A DNA stretch of 64,000 nt. It comes from Aerolutibacter ruishenii. Lineage in GTDB: Bacteria > Pseudomonadota > Gammaproteobacteria > Xanthomonadales > Xanthomonadaceae. Below, piece after piece: positions 42,582-51,099 of the stretch (position 1 is its first letter; each line of letters begins with the position of its first letter). The stretch covers positions 25,362 through 89,361 of the forward strand of contig NZ_VLKP01000012.1 of NCBI RefSeq assembly GCF_007830115.1. The letters are read 5' to 3'. The position numbers and the translations under genes are program-made. A model generated the notes under the pieces. The model saw only the letters and a list, made by a program, of their open reading frames with translations. It was not told where the DNA came from and ran no database searches.

Positions 42582-43136
42582 TCAGGCGGCCTTGGCGTCG
42601 TTCAGGGTGAGGATCACCCGCACCAGCCCTTGGCCTTCCTGCTGGATCTCCCGCGAGAAGCCAATCGACTCCGCCAGTTCCAGCATCGGCAGGTTGTGCT
42701 CGAACACATCGCCGTAGATCCGCTCGACCTTCTTGCCGCGCGCCCACTTGACCAGGCGGGTCATCAGGTAGCGGCCCAGCCCCATGTATGAAATGAAATG
42801 GCTGACCAGGATGGCGAATTCCGCATCTGTCCCGTTGTCGTCGATGGCGATGCGCGCCACCGCACCCACCAACGCTTCGCCAGGGGGGAGCGGCTCAGCC
42901 GCGACCAGCGCGAACTCGGTCTTCGGGTTCAGCCGTGTCAGGCGCTCGGCCATCTCCGGCGTGAGTTCCTTCATCGAATACAGGAAGCGCTGGCGCACTT
43001 CCTCGGGCTGCAGCAACCCGAAACTCGCCCGGATCGGCTCGGCGTCCTCCGGACGGATCGGGCGGATGAGCACTTCACGACGATTGGGCAGCACGAGCAT
43101 CTCGTGCCAGGGGGGGAGTCGGTCTCGCGCAGCCAT
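42582..43136 (-). CDS. GNAT-family acetyltransferase (protein lysine acetyltransferase-like)
   Basis: 184 residues from the ATG at 43136. RPIRPEDAEPIRASFGLLQP and EEVRQRFLYSMKELTPE resemble the GNAT domain of PatZ-type lysine acetyltransferases; FISYMGLGRYLMTRLVKWAR carries the acetyl-CoA loop. A TTG at 43157 would lengthen it but is less convincing. Lies upstream of mfd on the same strand with 169 bases between. Confidence 0.82.
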   Translation of the reverse strand: MAARDRLPPWHEMLVLPNRREVLIRPIRPEDAEPIRASFGLLQPEEVRQRFLYSMKELTPEMAERLTRLNPKTEFALVAAEPLPPGEALVGAVARIAIDDNGTDAEFAILVSHFISYMGLGRYLMTRLVKWARGKKVERIYGDVFEHNLPMLELAESIGFSREIQQEGQGLVRVILTLNDAKAA

Positions 43137-43311
43137 GGCCGGATATTCGCACACCAACGGTTAATCCGGTCTTCATCTGGCGCTTACAAATGCAGGGCCG
43201 GCCCGAAGCCCCTTGCGGGCCATCGTGCGCAGGCTGTCCTGTCCGGTCGTGGAACGGCCGTCCGGCGACACCAGGGAAGTGGCGATCGGCCCGGCTGCCA
43301 CCCGCAGCCGG

Positions 43312-44172
43312 TCAGTCCGGCGATTTGAGCCATTCGACCCGGGCGCTGGCTCCCGTGGTTTCCGCCAGCACCTTCGCCACCTTGGCCAGGGCCGGCTTGA
43401 GCGCCTGGTCCAACTGCCAGGGCGGGTTGAGGACCAGCATGCCGCTGCCGTTCATGCGCAGAGGCGAGTCGTCCTCGCGCACCATCAGCTCGGCCACCAG
43501 CGCTGACTTGGCCGGTAGCGTCGCGGCGCGGCGGAAGAATGGCTGCAGCGAGCGTCGCAGCTTGATCGGATACCACACGGCAAACGTGCCCTGCGGCCAG
43601 CGCGTCAGTCCTTCGCGCACGCCAGCGAGCACTGCATCGAACTCGTCCAGTTGGGCTTCGTATGGCGGGTCCACCAGCACCAGGCCGCGGGCGAACTTCG
43701 TGTCGCCAATGCGCGGCGGCAGCAGGGCCTTGATCGCCGCGTATCCATCGCGCTCATGCACGGCCACGCGCGGTTCGCGGGCGAAGTTGGCCTTCAGTTG
43801 CCCCGCTTCCTCGGGATGCAGTTCGCAGGCGGCAATGCGGTCCTGCGGGCGCAGCGCATGGGCCAGCAGCCACGGCGAGCCGGGGTAGGCGGCCATGCCG
43901 TGCTCGTTGCGGCACGCGCGCACCGCCTGCAGGTAGCGCTGCACCAGCGGGTCGCCCGGCGCTTCCGCCATCAGCCGGCCGATGCCTGCCTGGGCCTCGC
44001 CCGTGCGCTGGGCCGAGTTGCTGTCCAGTGCGTACAGGCCGCGTCCGGCGTGGGTGTCCAGTGCGAACACCGCAGCCGGCTTGGCCACCAGGGCATCGCA
44101 CAGGGCCAGCAGGGTGAGGTGCTTGATGACGTCGGCGTGGTTGCCGGCATGGAAGGCATGGCGGTAATTCAT
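43312..44172 (-). CDS. rlmJ: 23S rRNA (adenine2030-N6)-methyltransferase
   Basis: 286 residues starting MNYRHAFHAGNHADVIKHLT, the diagnostic RlmJ N-terminus. SAM region FALDTHAGRGLYAL, and the NPPY-type motif VLVDPPYEAQLDEF. Methylates A2030 of 23S rRNA. A second ATG six bases upstream is possible. Divergent from creB with 67 bases between. Confidence 0.95.
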   Translation of the reverse strand: MNYRHAFHAGNHADVIKHLTLLALCDALVAKPAAVFALDTHAGRGLYALDSNSAQRTGEAQAGIGRLMAEAPGDPLVQRYLQAVRACRNEHGMAAYPGSPWLLAHALRPQDRIAACELHPEEAGQLKANFAREPRVAVHERDGYAAIKALLPPRIGDTKFARGLVLVDPPYEAQLDEFDAVLAGVREGLTRWPQGTFAVWYPIKLRRSLQPFFRRAATLPAKSALVAELMVREDDSPLRMNGSGMLVLNPPWQLDQALKPALAKVAKVLAETTGASARVEWLKSPD

Positions 44173-44239
44173 GTGCATAGGGTAGCCGGTCGCCCGCTCG
44201 CCTTGTTCTAATGCGGCATTCCCCAAGGCCGAGGGCACG

Positions 44240-44917
44240 ATGCCGCGGATCCTGCTGGTCGAAGACGAAGTGGCGATCGCCGAGGCCGTGGCCTATGCCC
44301 TGCGCGCCGATGGCCTGGCGGTGGGCCATTGCCTGACGGCCGGAGACGCACTGCGGCTGGCGGAGCGCGAGGACTTCGACCTGGCCATCCTTGATGTCGG
44401 ACTGCCGGACATGGGCGGGTTCGCGCTGTGCCGCGAACTGCTGCGGGTACGACCGCTGCCGGTGATATTCCTTACCGCGCAGGCGGCCGAGGCCGACCGA
44501 GTGCTCGGGCTGGAGATCGGTGCGGACGACTACGTGGCCAAGCCGTTCTCGCTGCGTGAACTGGTGGCGCGGGTGCGGGTGGTGCTGCGGCGGACGTCGT
44601 CCCCCGCCACTGCAGGCGCGCAGGTCGCCGGGGAATTCGAACACGACACCGAAGGCCACCGCATCCGCTACCGGGGCCACATGCTGGACCTGACGCGGTA
44701 CGAGTACGGCCTGCTGGCGCAACTGCTGCGCAGGCCGGGTGCGGTGCTGACGCGCGCGCAGCTGATGGACCGCGTCTGGGGTGACTCGCTCGACAGCGGC
44801 GACCGCACCGTAGACACCCACATCAAGACACTGCGTGCCAAGCTGCGCGCGGCGACCGACGCTCCGGACCCGATACGCACGCATCGCGGGCTGGGCTATT
44901 CGGTGGCGGTGGATTGA
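44240..44917 (+). CDS. creB: CreB-like response regulator (OmpR family)
   Basis: 225 residues. Receiver (VEDEVAIAEAVAYALRADG, Asp about 52 in LAILDVGLPDMGG, Lys in VAKPFSL) and winged-helix Trans_reg_C domain with LTRYEYGLLAQLLRRPGAVL and DRTVDTHIKTLRAKLR. CreB binds TTCAC-N6-TTCAC boxes in E. coli and relatives; a perfect copy precedes creD here. Followed by creC after eight bases. Confidence 0.92.
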   Translation: MPRILLVEDEVAIAEAVAYALRADGLAVGHCLTAGDALRLAEREDFDLAILDVGLPDMGGFALCRELLRVRPLPVIFLTAQAAEADRVLGLEIGADDYVAKPFSLRELVARVRVVLRRTSSPATAGAQVAGEFEHDTEGHRIRYRGHMLDLTRYEYGLLAQLLRRPGAVLTRAQLMDRVWGDSLDSGDRTVDTHIKTLRAKLRAATDAPDPIRTHRGLGYSVAVD

Positions 44918-44924
44918 GGCGCCG

Positions 44925-46385
44925 GTGAAGATCGGGCTGCGCATCTTCCTCGGATACTTCCTGGTGGTGGCGATGGCCGCGCTGCTGCTGGGGCGGGTGT
45001 TCGTCGCCGAGGTCAAACCCGGTGTGCGGCAGGCAATGGAAGACACCCTGGTGGATACCGCCAACGTGCTGGCGGAACTTGCCACCGACGACCTGCTGGC
45101 CGGGCACATCAATGACGGCCGTTTCGCCCTCCGGATGCGCGGCCTGGCGGGGCGCGATTTCGGCGCGGAGATCTGGGGCTTCCAGAAGCGCGCCAGCCAG
45201 TACCGGGTCTACGTGACCGATGCGCGGGGCATCGTCGTGTTCGACACCGATGCGCGCGACGGGCGCGGCGGTGCACTGGGCCGGGATTACTCGCGCTGGA
45301 ATGACGTGCACCTCACGCTTCGGGGGCGCTACGGCGCCCGCTCGACCCTGTCCGACCCCGATGACCCCGATTCGAGCGTGATGCACGTGGCGGCGCCCAT
45401 CCACGATGCCCAGGGGCGCATCGCGGGCGTGCTGACCGTGGCCAAGCCCAACCGCACCATCGCGCCGTTCATCGAGCGCAGCCAGTCGAAGGTGCTGCGC
45501 TGGGGACTGGCCCTGATGGGGGTCGCGTTGCTGGTTGGCGTGCTGGCGGCCGGATGGCTGTCGCGGCAGCTGGGTCGCCTGCGCCGCTATGCGCAGGGCG
45601 TGACGGCCGGCGATCGGGCCCCGCTGCCGGATGTTCCGGGCGAGTTCGGCGAGCTCGGCCAAGCGCTGGAGACCATGCGCGAACGGCTGGAGGGAAAACA
45701 GTACGTCGAGCAGTACGTGCACACGCTGGCGCACGAATTGAAGGGCCCGCTGGCAGCCATCCGCGGCAGTGCCGAGCTGCTGGAATCCCCGATGGCGGAC
45801 GCGGACCGTACCCGGTTCGTGGGTAACATCCGCGCGCAGGGTGAGCGCATGGCGCAGATGATCGACAAGCTGCTCGCCCTCGCCGCCGTGGAGCATCGGC
45901 AGCAACTCGAACGTCCAGAGCCGGTCAACCTGGCGGACGTGGCCCGCGAGGCGCTGGCGCAGTGCGGCGCCAGCGGAGCGAAGGGCGAGGGCCGGTTACG
46001 CCTGTCATTGCCCGAAGGCGACGTGGTGGTGTCCGGCGATGCCTTCCTGCTGCGGCAGGCGTTGATCAACCTGGTCGAGAACGCACTGGATTTCTCCCCG
46101 GCAACAGGTGAAGTCGAGGTTCGGCTGCTGCTCGCCGGGACGCGTGCGCGTTTCGAGGTGCTCGACCGGGGCCCTGGCGTTCCCGACTATGCGCGTGATC
46201 GGGTCTTCGAGCGGTTCTATTCGCTGCCCCGTCCCGGAGGCGGTAGCCGCAGCAGCGGCCTTGGCTTGTGCTTTGTCGCCGAGGTGGCCGACCTGCATGG
46301 CGGGCGTGCGGCCCTGGACAACCGTGACGGCGGTGGTGCCACGGCCACGCTCGAGTTGCCGCTGGCGCGCGATGGGCGTGCCTGA
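44925..46385 (+). CDS. creC: CreC-like sensor histidine kinase
   Basis: 486 residues. Start GTG at 44925 with GAGG upstream (MKIGLRIFLGYFLVVAMAAL). Two membrane segments (about 5-27 and 190-212) enclose a periplasmic sensor domain; then HAMP, HisKA with His about 270 in TLAHELKGPLAAIRG, and HATPase with NLVENALDFSP and SSGLGLCFVAEVA. Phosphorylates CreB in response to carbon or envelope cues; in Stenotrophomonas and Aeromonas the system influences beta-lactam response. Confidence 0.93.
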   Translation: MKIGLRIFLGYFLVVAMAALLLGRVFVAEVKPGVRQAMEDTLVDTANVLAELATDDLLAGHINDGRFALRMRGLAGRDFGAEIWGFQKRASQYRVYVTDARGIVVFDTDARDGRGGALGRDYSRWNDVHLTLRGRYGARSTLSDPDDPDSSVMHVAAPIHDAQGRIAGVLTVAKPNRTIAPFIERSQSKVLRWGLALMGVALLVGVLAAGWLSRQLGRLRRYAQGVTAGDRAPLPDVPGEFGELGQALETMRERLEGKQYVEQYVHTLAHELKGPLAAIRGSAELLESPMADADRTRFVGNIRAQGERMAQMIDKLLALAAVEHRQQLERPEPVNLADVAREALAQCGASGAKGEGRLRLSLPEGDVVVSGDAFLLRQALINLVENALDFSPATGEVEVRLLLAGTRARFEVLDRGPGVPDYARDRVFERFYSLPRPGGGSRSSGLGLCFVAEVADLHGGRAALDNRDGGGATATLELPLARDGRA

Positions 46386-46395
46386 TCCGGCCCAC

Positions 46396-46411
46396 TTCAC
46401 CCTCGCTTCAC
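46396..46411 (+). promoter_or_regulatory. CreB-binding box (cre tag) upstream of creD
   Basis: TTCAC-CCTCGC-TTCAC is an exact match to the published cre tag TTCAC-N6-TTCAC. It lies between creC (stop 46385) and creD (start 46479), 67 bases before the creD ATG, so CreB should drive creD directly. Confidence 0.85.
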
Positions 46412-46478
46412 CGTCGCGCCATCGGTAGCCCACGAAGCCCGCCCATCCTGACCGCGAATTCCATACGGGGAGCGGGTC

Positions 46479-47804
46479 ATGCGGTTCTGGATCAAGTTTG
46501 GTTTCGTCTTCGCCATGACGCTGGCGATCCTGGTGCCGTTGGGCCTGATCGACGGCGTCGTCGACGACCGGCAACGCAATCGCGCCGAGGCGGTGGCGCA
46601 GATTTCCTCGACCTTCGCCGGCGCTCAGGTGTTTGGCGGACCGGTGCTGGTGGTGCCGTATACCGATTCAGTCGAGGTCGAGGTCGCCGATACGGGAGGC
46701 GGCACCCGCAAGGTGCGTCGCGACAGACAGTCCACCTGGACATACTTTCCCGACTCGCTGGACGTGGCCGGGCCGCTGGAACCTTCCACGCGTCGGCTGG
46801 GACTGCACTCGGTACGCGTCTACGAATGGGCCGGGCGCGCGGATGCACGCTTCACGTTGGACGTGCCTGCCGCCAGCGATCCACTGGCCAATCGTCGCAT
46901 CGGCCAACCGTGGTTGAGCTATGGCATCGCCGATGTCCGCGGGTTGCGGGGCACCCCGCGCCTCACCGTGAACGGTGCGCCGACCGCCGTGCTGCAAGGG
47001 CAGGGGAGCCGGGACGGCGCGGGCGTGCATGCGCGCCTGCCGGCACCGCAGGCCGGGTCACGCACGAAGCTGTCAGCGCGGCTGGACCTGGTACTGGGTG
47101 GCACCGAATCATTGTCGCTGGTGCCGTTGGGATGGCAGAACCGGTTCGCGCTCGATTCCAGCTGGCCGCACCCCCGGTTGGCAGGCAGGTTTCCCGCGAG
47201 GCAACCGCGAATCGATGGCGATGGTTTCGCAGCGCAATGGGAGATCCCGGCGCTGGCGGCGGATGCGCAACGGCAGTACCGGAGCGGTCGTGCGCTGGAA
47301 GCGATCGACTCGGTCGACGTGTCTTTGGTGGACCCCGTCAACGCGTACACGCAGGCCGACCGCGCCATCAAATACGGGATCCTGTTCGTGCTGCTGACGT
47401 TCGTCGGGTTCTTCATGCTGGAACTGCTGCTGCAGCTGCGCATCCACCCGATCCAGTACGGACTGGTGGGCCTGGCGCTTTCGATCTTCTTCCTTCTGCT
47501 GGTCAGCCTGAGCGAACACATCGCGTTCGGCCTGGCGTATGCGTTGGCCAGCGCCGCGTGTGTTGGCGTGATCGGTTTCTACCTGTGCCACGTGCTGGGC
47601 AGTGCATGGCGTGGCGTCGGGTTCGCACTCATCCTCGGCACGCTGTATGCCGCGTTGTACGGCCTGCTGGTGTCGGAGGACAACGCCTTGCTGCTGGGCT
47701 CGCTGCTGTTGTTCGCGATCCTTGCCGGCCTGATGGTCGCCACCCGCAAGGTGGACTGGTATCGGGCGAGTGCGTCGACACCGTCAATCGGTCCGCTGGC
47801 CTAG
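46479..47804 (+). CDS. creD: Cell envelope integrity / inner-membrane protein CreD
   Basis: 441 residues. An N-terminal membrane segment (MRFWIKFGFVFAMTLAILVP), a large periplasmic domain (about 30-300, with FGGPVLVVPYTDSVEVEV and a conserved QPWLSYGIADVRGL), and about five C-terminal membrane segments (AIKYGILFVLLTFVGFFMLE, IHPIQYGLVGLALSIFFLLL). Matches CreD, a main CreBC target. Ribosome site GGGGAGCGGG is close to the ATG. Its expression is linked to colicin and beta-lactam tolerance in relatives. Confidence 0.95.
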   Translation: MRFWIKFGFVFAMTLAILVPLGLIDGVVDDRQRNRAEAVAQISSTFAGAQVFGGPVLVVPYTDSVEVEVADTGGGTRKVRRDRQSTWTYFPDSLDVAGPLEPSTRRLGLHSVRVYEWAGRADARFTLDVPAASDPLANRRIGQPWLSYGIADVRGLRGTPRLTVNGAPTAVLQGQGSRDGAGVHARLPAPQAGSRTKLSARLDLVLGGTESLSLVPLGWQNRFALDSSWPHPRLAGRFPARQPRIDGDGFAAQWEIPALAADAQRQYRSGRALEAIDSVDVSLVDPVNAYTQADRAIKYGILFVLLTFVGFFMLELLLQLRIHPIQYGLVGLALSIFFLLLVSLSEHIAFGLAYALASAACVGVIGFYLCHVLGSAWRGVGFALILGTLYAALYGLLVSEDNALLLGSLLLFAILAGLMVATRKVDWYRASASTPSIGPLA

Positions 47805-47814
47805 AATCGTCGCC

Positions 47815-48426
47815 ATGAACACACGATCCATCACGCTTCGCACGCTGGTTGGCGATGCCATCGCCCCCTACGTGGATGCCTTGGCCCGGCTGCGCATCCA
47901 GGTGTTCCGCGAATGGCCTTACCTGTACCAGGGAAGCGCGGTCTATGAGGCCGACTACCTGCAGGTCTACACCCGCAGCAAGCGCAGCGTCGCCGTGCTG
48001 GCCTTCGACGGGGGGCAGGTGGTCGGCGCGTCGACCGGCCTGCCGTTGGAGGAGGAGTCGGCGGCGTTCATCGCGCCGTTCGCGGCGGCGGGATACCCGC
48101 CCGCGACCGTGTTCTACTGCGGCGAATCCGTGCTGATGCCGGCGTACCGCGGACAGGGACTCGGGCATCGCTTCTTCGATGAGCGTGAAGCCCATGCGCG
48201 CGCGCTGGGAGGCTTTGCATGGACCGCATTCTGTTCGGTCGACCGCGAACCGGCCGACCCGCGCCGGCCGGCGATGCACCGTGACAACGAGCTGTTCTGG
48301 CGCAAGCGCGGCTATGCACCCGTGCCGGGCATGCAGGTTGCCCTGCCATGGCCTGAAGTGGGCGCCGATGAGGAGCTGCCGCATACACTGACGTGCTGGA
48401 CCCGCCCACTGGAGGTCTTCTGGTGA
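47815..48426 (+). CDS. GNAT-family N-acetyltransferase
   Basis: 203 residues, ATG at 47815. VFYCGESVLMPAYRGQGLGH contains the acetyl-CoA loop, LFWRKRGYAPVPGMQVALPW the terminal element. Paired by stop/start overlap (GTGA) with the carbon-nitrogen hydrolase, a combination found in proteins where GNAT and nitrilase modules act together. Confidence 0.88.
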   Translation: MNTRSITLRTLVGDAIAPYVDALARLRIQVFREWPYLYQGSAVYEADYLQVYTRSKRSVAVLAFDGGQVVGASTGLPLEEESAAFIAPFAAAGYPPATVFYCGESVLMPAYRGQGLGHRFFDEREAHARALGGFAWTAFCSVDREPADPRRPAMHRDNELFWRKRGYAPVPGMQVALPWPEVGADEELPHTLTCWTRPLEVFW

Positions 48427-49313
48427 AAGTCGCCGTCGCCAAGTACACCATCGATGCACCTGCCAGCTTCGACGTGTTTGCCCGCAAGCTGTCCGCTTGG
48501 CTCGATGAGGCGCGGGTGGCGGGTGCGGACCTGGCGGTGCTGCCGGAGTACCTTTCGCTGGAACTGGCGGCGACCTTCGAGGCCCCGGTGCGCGCCGACC
48601 TGCTGGCTTCGCTGGCTGCAACGCAGGAATACCTCCCGCACTGGATGGCCCTGTTCTCGGGCGAGGCGCGCCGTACCGGCATGCACATCGTGGCAGGCAG
48701 CTTCCTGCAGGACACCGGACTGGCACGCTTTCGCAATCGCAGTTATCTGTTCTCTCCCGATGGCGGGCACGCGTGGCAGGACAAGCTGCAGCTCACGGGT
48801 TTCGAAAAGCAGGCGGGCGTGATCGAGTCCGGGGACGCCCTGGGGGTCTTCGACCTGGGTGACGGTATACGGGCGGCGACCGCCATCTGCTACGACAGCG
48901 AGTTCCCACTGCCGGTCCGCGCACAGTGCGAGGCAGGTGCCCGGCTGCTGCTGGTGCCCAGTTGCACCGACACCGAGGCCGGTGCCACGCGGGTGCGCGT
49001 GGGTTGCATGGCACGGGCGCTGGAAAATCGCTGTTTCGTCGCGCAGTCGGTCACGGCCGGCGATGCGCCGTGGAGTCCCGCGCTGGACACCAACACGGGT
49101 GAAGCGGCGATCTACGCGCCGATGGACGCCGGACTGCCCGCCGATGGCGTGCTGGCGAGAACCGAGGGAGCGCAGCACTGGGCGGTCGCGGACCTGGACT
49201 TCGAAGCCTTGTCCGCAACCCGCGTGCGGGCCCAGGTCGCGGTCGATGGCGACTGGCCGGCGCAGTTCCGCCCGGGTATCACGCGCGCCCGCATGGCACG
49301 GTTCTCCCGCTGA
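48423..49313 (+). CDS. Carbon-nitrogen hydrolase (nitrilase superfamily)
   Basis: 296 residues with GTG start at 48423. Catalytic triad visible: Glu in AVLPEYLSLEL, Lys in AWQDKLQLTGFE and Cys in ATAICYDSEFPLPVR. Amidase or nitrilase branch; the GNAT pairing and the YDSEFP signature resemble aliphatic amidase-like members acting on N-acyl or amide compounds. Substrate unknown. Confidence 0.92.
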   Translation: MKVAVAKYTIDAPASFDVFARKLSAWLDEARVAGADLAVLPEYLSLELAATFEAPVRADLLASLAATQEYLPHWMALFSGEARRTGMHIVAGSFLQDTGLARFRNRSYLFSPDGGHAWQDKLQLTGFEKQAGVIESGDALGVFDLGDGIRAATAICYDSEFPLPVRAQCEAGARLLLVPSCTDTEAGATRVRVGCMARALENRCFVAQSVTAGDAPWSPALDTNTGEAAIYAPMDAGLPADGVLARTEGAQHWAVADLDFEALSATRVRAQVAVDGDWPAQFRPGITRARMARFSR

Positions 49314-49325
49314 GGGATCCCGCCG

Positions 49326-49877
49326 TCAAGCGAACAGCGACACGCCAGGCACCAGCCACAACGACAGCCCGGCCAATGCCGAGCCGATCGCGGTGGCGGC
49401 CAGCACGTCGCTGGGATAGTGCAGTCCCAATGCCACGCGCGAGGCGGCCACGCTGGCCGTGAACGGCACCAGCACCCAGCCCAGCATGGGGTAATGCGCC
49501 AGCGCCACCAGCGTGAACGCGACCGCGTGCAGGGTGTGCCCGGACGGGAAGCTGAATTCGTCCAGTGGCGCCACCCACGCCTGGATGCGGCGGTCCGACG
49601 CGAACGGACGTGGTCGCCTGGTCCAGTGCTTGAGCGCCCGATAGAGCGCCAGGGCAATGACGCCGGTGGCCGCCAGATGGGCGGACGCAGCCAGTCCGTC
49701 CATGCCATCGGCCAGCACCAGCAACCCCATCAGCACGTACCAGAACACGCCGTCGCCCAGCCGGCTCATCGCGGAGAAGTACGCCCGGGAGGCGCCGCGC
49801 GCGCACAGGCGGTTGACCCGCAAGCACCAGCCGGACTCGCCGGCAACGAACCTTTCACGCCATGGCAGTCGATGCAT
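49326..49877 (-). CDS. PAP2-family membrane phosphatase
   Basis: 183 residues with about five membrane segments and the three PAP2 motifs: KHWTRRPRPF, FPSGHTLHA and SRVALGLHYPSD. A lipid phosphatase, for example undecaprenyl-pyrophosphate or phosphatidate phosphatase. Its start overlaps the 3' end of the glycosyltransferase by 23 bases, indicating coupling and a joint role in envelope lipid or glycan synthesis. Confidence 0.9.
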   Translation of the reverse strand: MHRLPWRERFVAGESGWCLRVNRLCARGASRAYFSAMSRLGDGVFWYVLMGLLVLADGMDGLAASAHLAATGVIALALYRALKHWTRRPRPFASDRRIQAWVAPLDEFSFPSGHTLHAVAFTLVALAHYPMLGWVLVPFTASVAASRVALGLHYPSDVLAATAIGSALAGLSLWLVPGVSLFA

Positions 49878-51000
49878 TGCGCCCTCCCGTCCGCAGGCCT
49901 TGCAGGATGTCGTCGAAATCGGAAGCGACCTGTTCGGGGCGCAGCCCCTCCACCGCGCGACGGGCCGCGACTGCCATCGCATCGCGGGTGGCGCCTTCGG
50001 TCGCGATGCGGACTGCCTCCCGGATGAATTGTGCGTCGTCTCCGCGCGCCACCGCGGCGCCATGCACGCCATGGTGCAGGTGCTCGCGCGCGGCACCGTA
50101 GTCGAACGCCACGGTCGCCACGCCGCTTGCCATGGCTTCCAGCGTCACGTTCCCGAACGTTTCGCTGTGGCTCGGGAACAGGAAGAGATCGCCGCTGGCG
50201 AAATGCCGCGCAAGCGCGTCGCCGCGCTGCACGCCGGCAAAAATGAAGTCTGGGTTCGCCGCCTGCAACCGGGCCTGTGCCGGGCCACTGCCCACCCAGA
50301 CGAACCGTGCATCGGGCCGTTGCGCCTGCACCGCGCGGAACGCGTGCACGGCCAGGTCGAGGTTCTTCTCCGGTGCAATGCGACCTACGTAGACCACCAC
50401 GAGCGAGTCCGGCGTGGCGCCCCAGCGCGTGCGGATGTCCTGGTCCCGGCGTCCGGGGTGGAATTGCGTGGTATCGACAGCGCGCGATAGCTGCACCACG
50501 TTCTCGAAGCGTCGGTCGCGAAGAAAGCCGGCCAATTCGCGCGTGGGCACCAGGGTGGCATTGCCGGTATTGTGGAAGCGCCGCATCCATGCCAGCGCCG
50601 GCCCCTCGAGGAAGCCAACGCCATAGTCGCGCATGTACTCGTCGAAGCGCGTATGGAATCCGGTCGCCGCGGGAATGCCCAGTTGTCGTGCGGCGCGCAG
50701 GGCGGACCAGCCCAGCGGCCCTTCGGTGGCGACGTAGACGGCGTCGGGTCGGGCCGTGCGCCAGTGGCGGATGAGGCGTCCCGTGACCGGCAGTCCAAAA
50801 CGCAGGCCCGGGTAACGCGGGATGGGAAGGCCGGGCGTCAGCAGTTCATGGCTGGCGCCCACGCGTTCCGCGCGCTGCCGCGGTCGCGCAACGTCCACTG
50901 CATGCCCGCGCGCGCGCAATCCATGCTCCAGGCCCTGCACGGTCAGCGCCACGCCGTTTACTTCCGGCGGGTAGGTCTCGGTGACGATGGCATAGCGCAT
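49855..51000 (-). CDS. GT4-family glycosyltransferase (mannosyltransferase-like)
   Basis: 381 residues. N-terminal Rossmann segment ETYPPEVNGVALTVQGL, TGFHTRFDEYMRDYG, then the C-terminal nucleotide-sugar site VVYVGRIAPEKNLDLAVHAF and acceptor-loop SHSETFGNVTLEAMASG with the EX7E pattern. Closest to GDP-mannose-dependent alpha-mannosyltransferases of the MgtA/PimB type. Start ATG at 51000. Confidence 0.9.
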   Translation of the reverse strand: MRYAIVTETYPPEVNGVALTVQGLEHGLRARGHAVDVARPRQRAERVGASHELLTPGLPIPRYPGLRFGLPVTGRLIRHWRTARPDAVYVATEGPLGWSALRAARQLGIPAATGFHTRFDEYMRDYGVGFLEGPALAWMRRFHNTGNATLVPTRELAGFLRDRRFENVVQLSRAVDTTQFHPGRRDQDIRTRWGATPDSLVVVYVGRIAPEKNLDLAVHAFRAVQAQRPDARFVWVGSGPAQARLQAANPDFIFAGVQRGDALARHFASGDLFLFPSHSETFGNVTLEAMASGVATVAFDYGAAREHLHHGVHGAAVARGDDAQFIREAVRIATEGATRDAMAVAARRAVEGLRPEQVASDFDDILQGLRTGGRNASTAMA

Positions 51001-51099
51001 GCGCTGCTCCCGGTTTGGGAGAGCGTGGCGCACCCTGGTTAACCCGGGGTGTCAGCAACATGACCGCGGGGTGACCGCGATCGTGGCATGGTCATGCGC

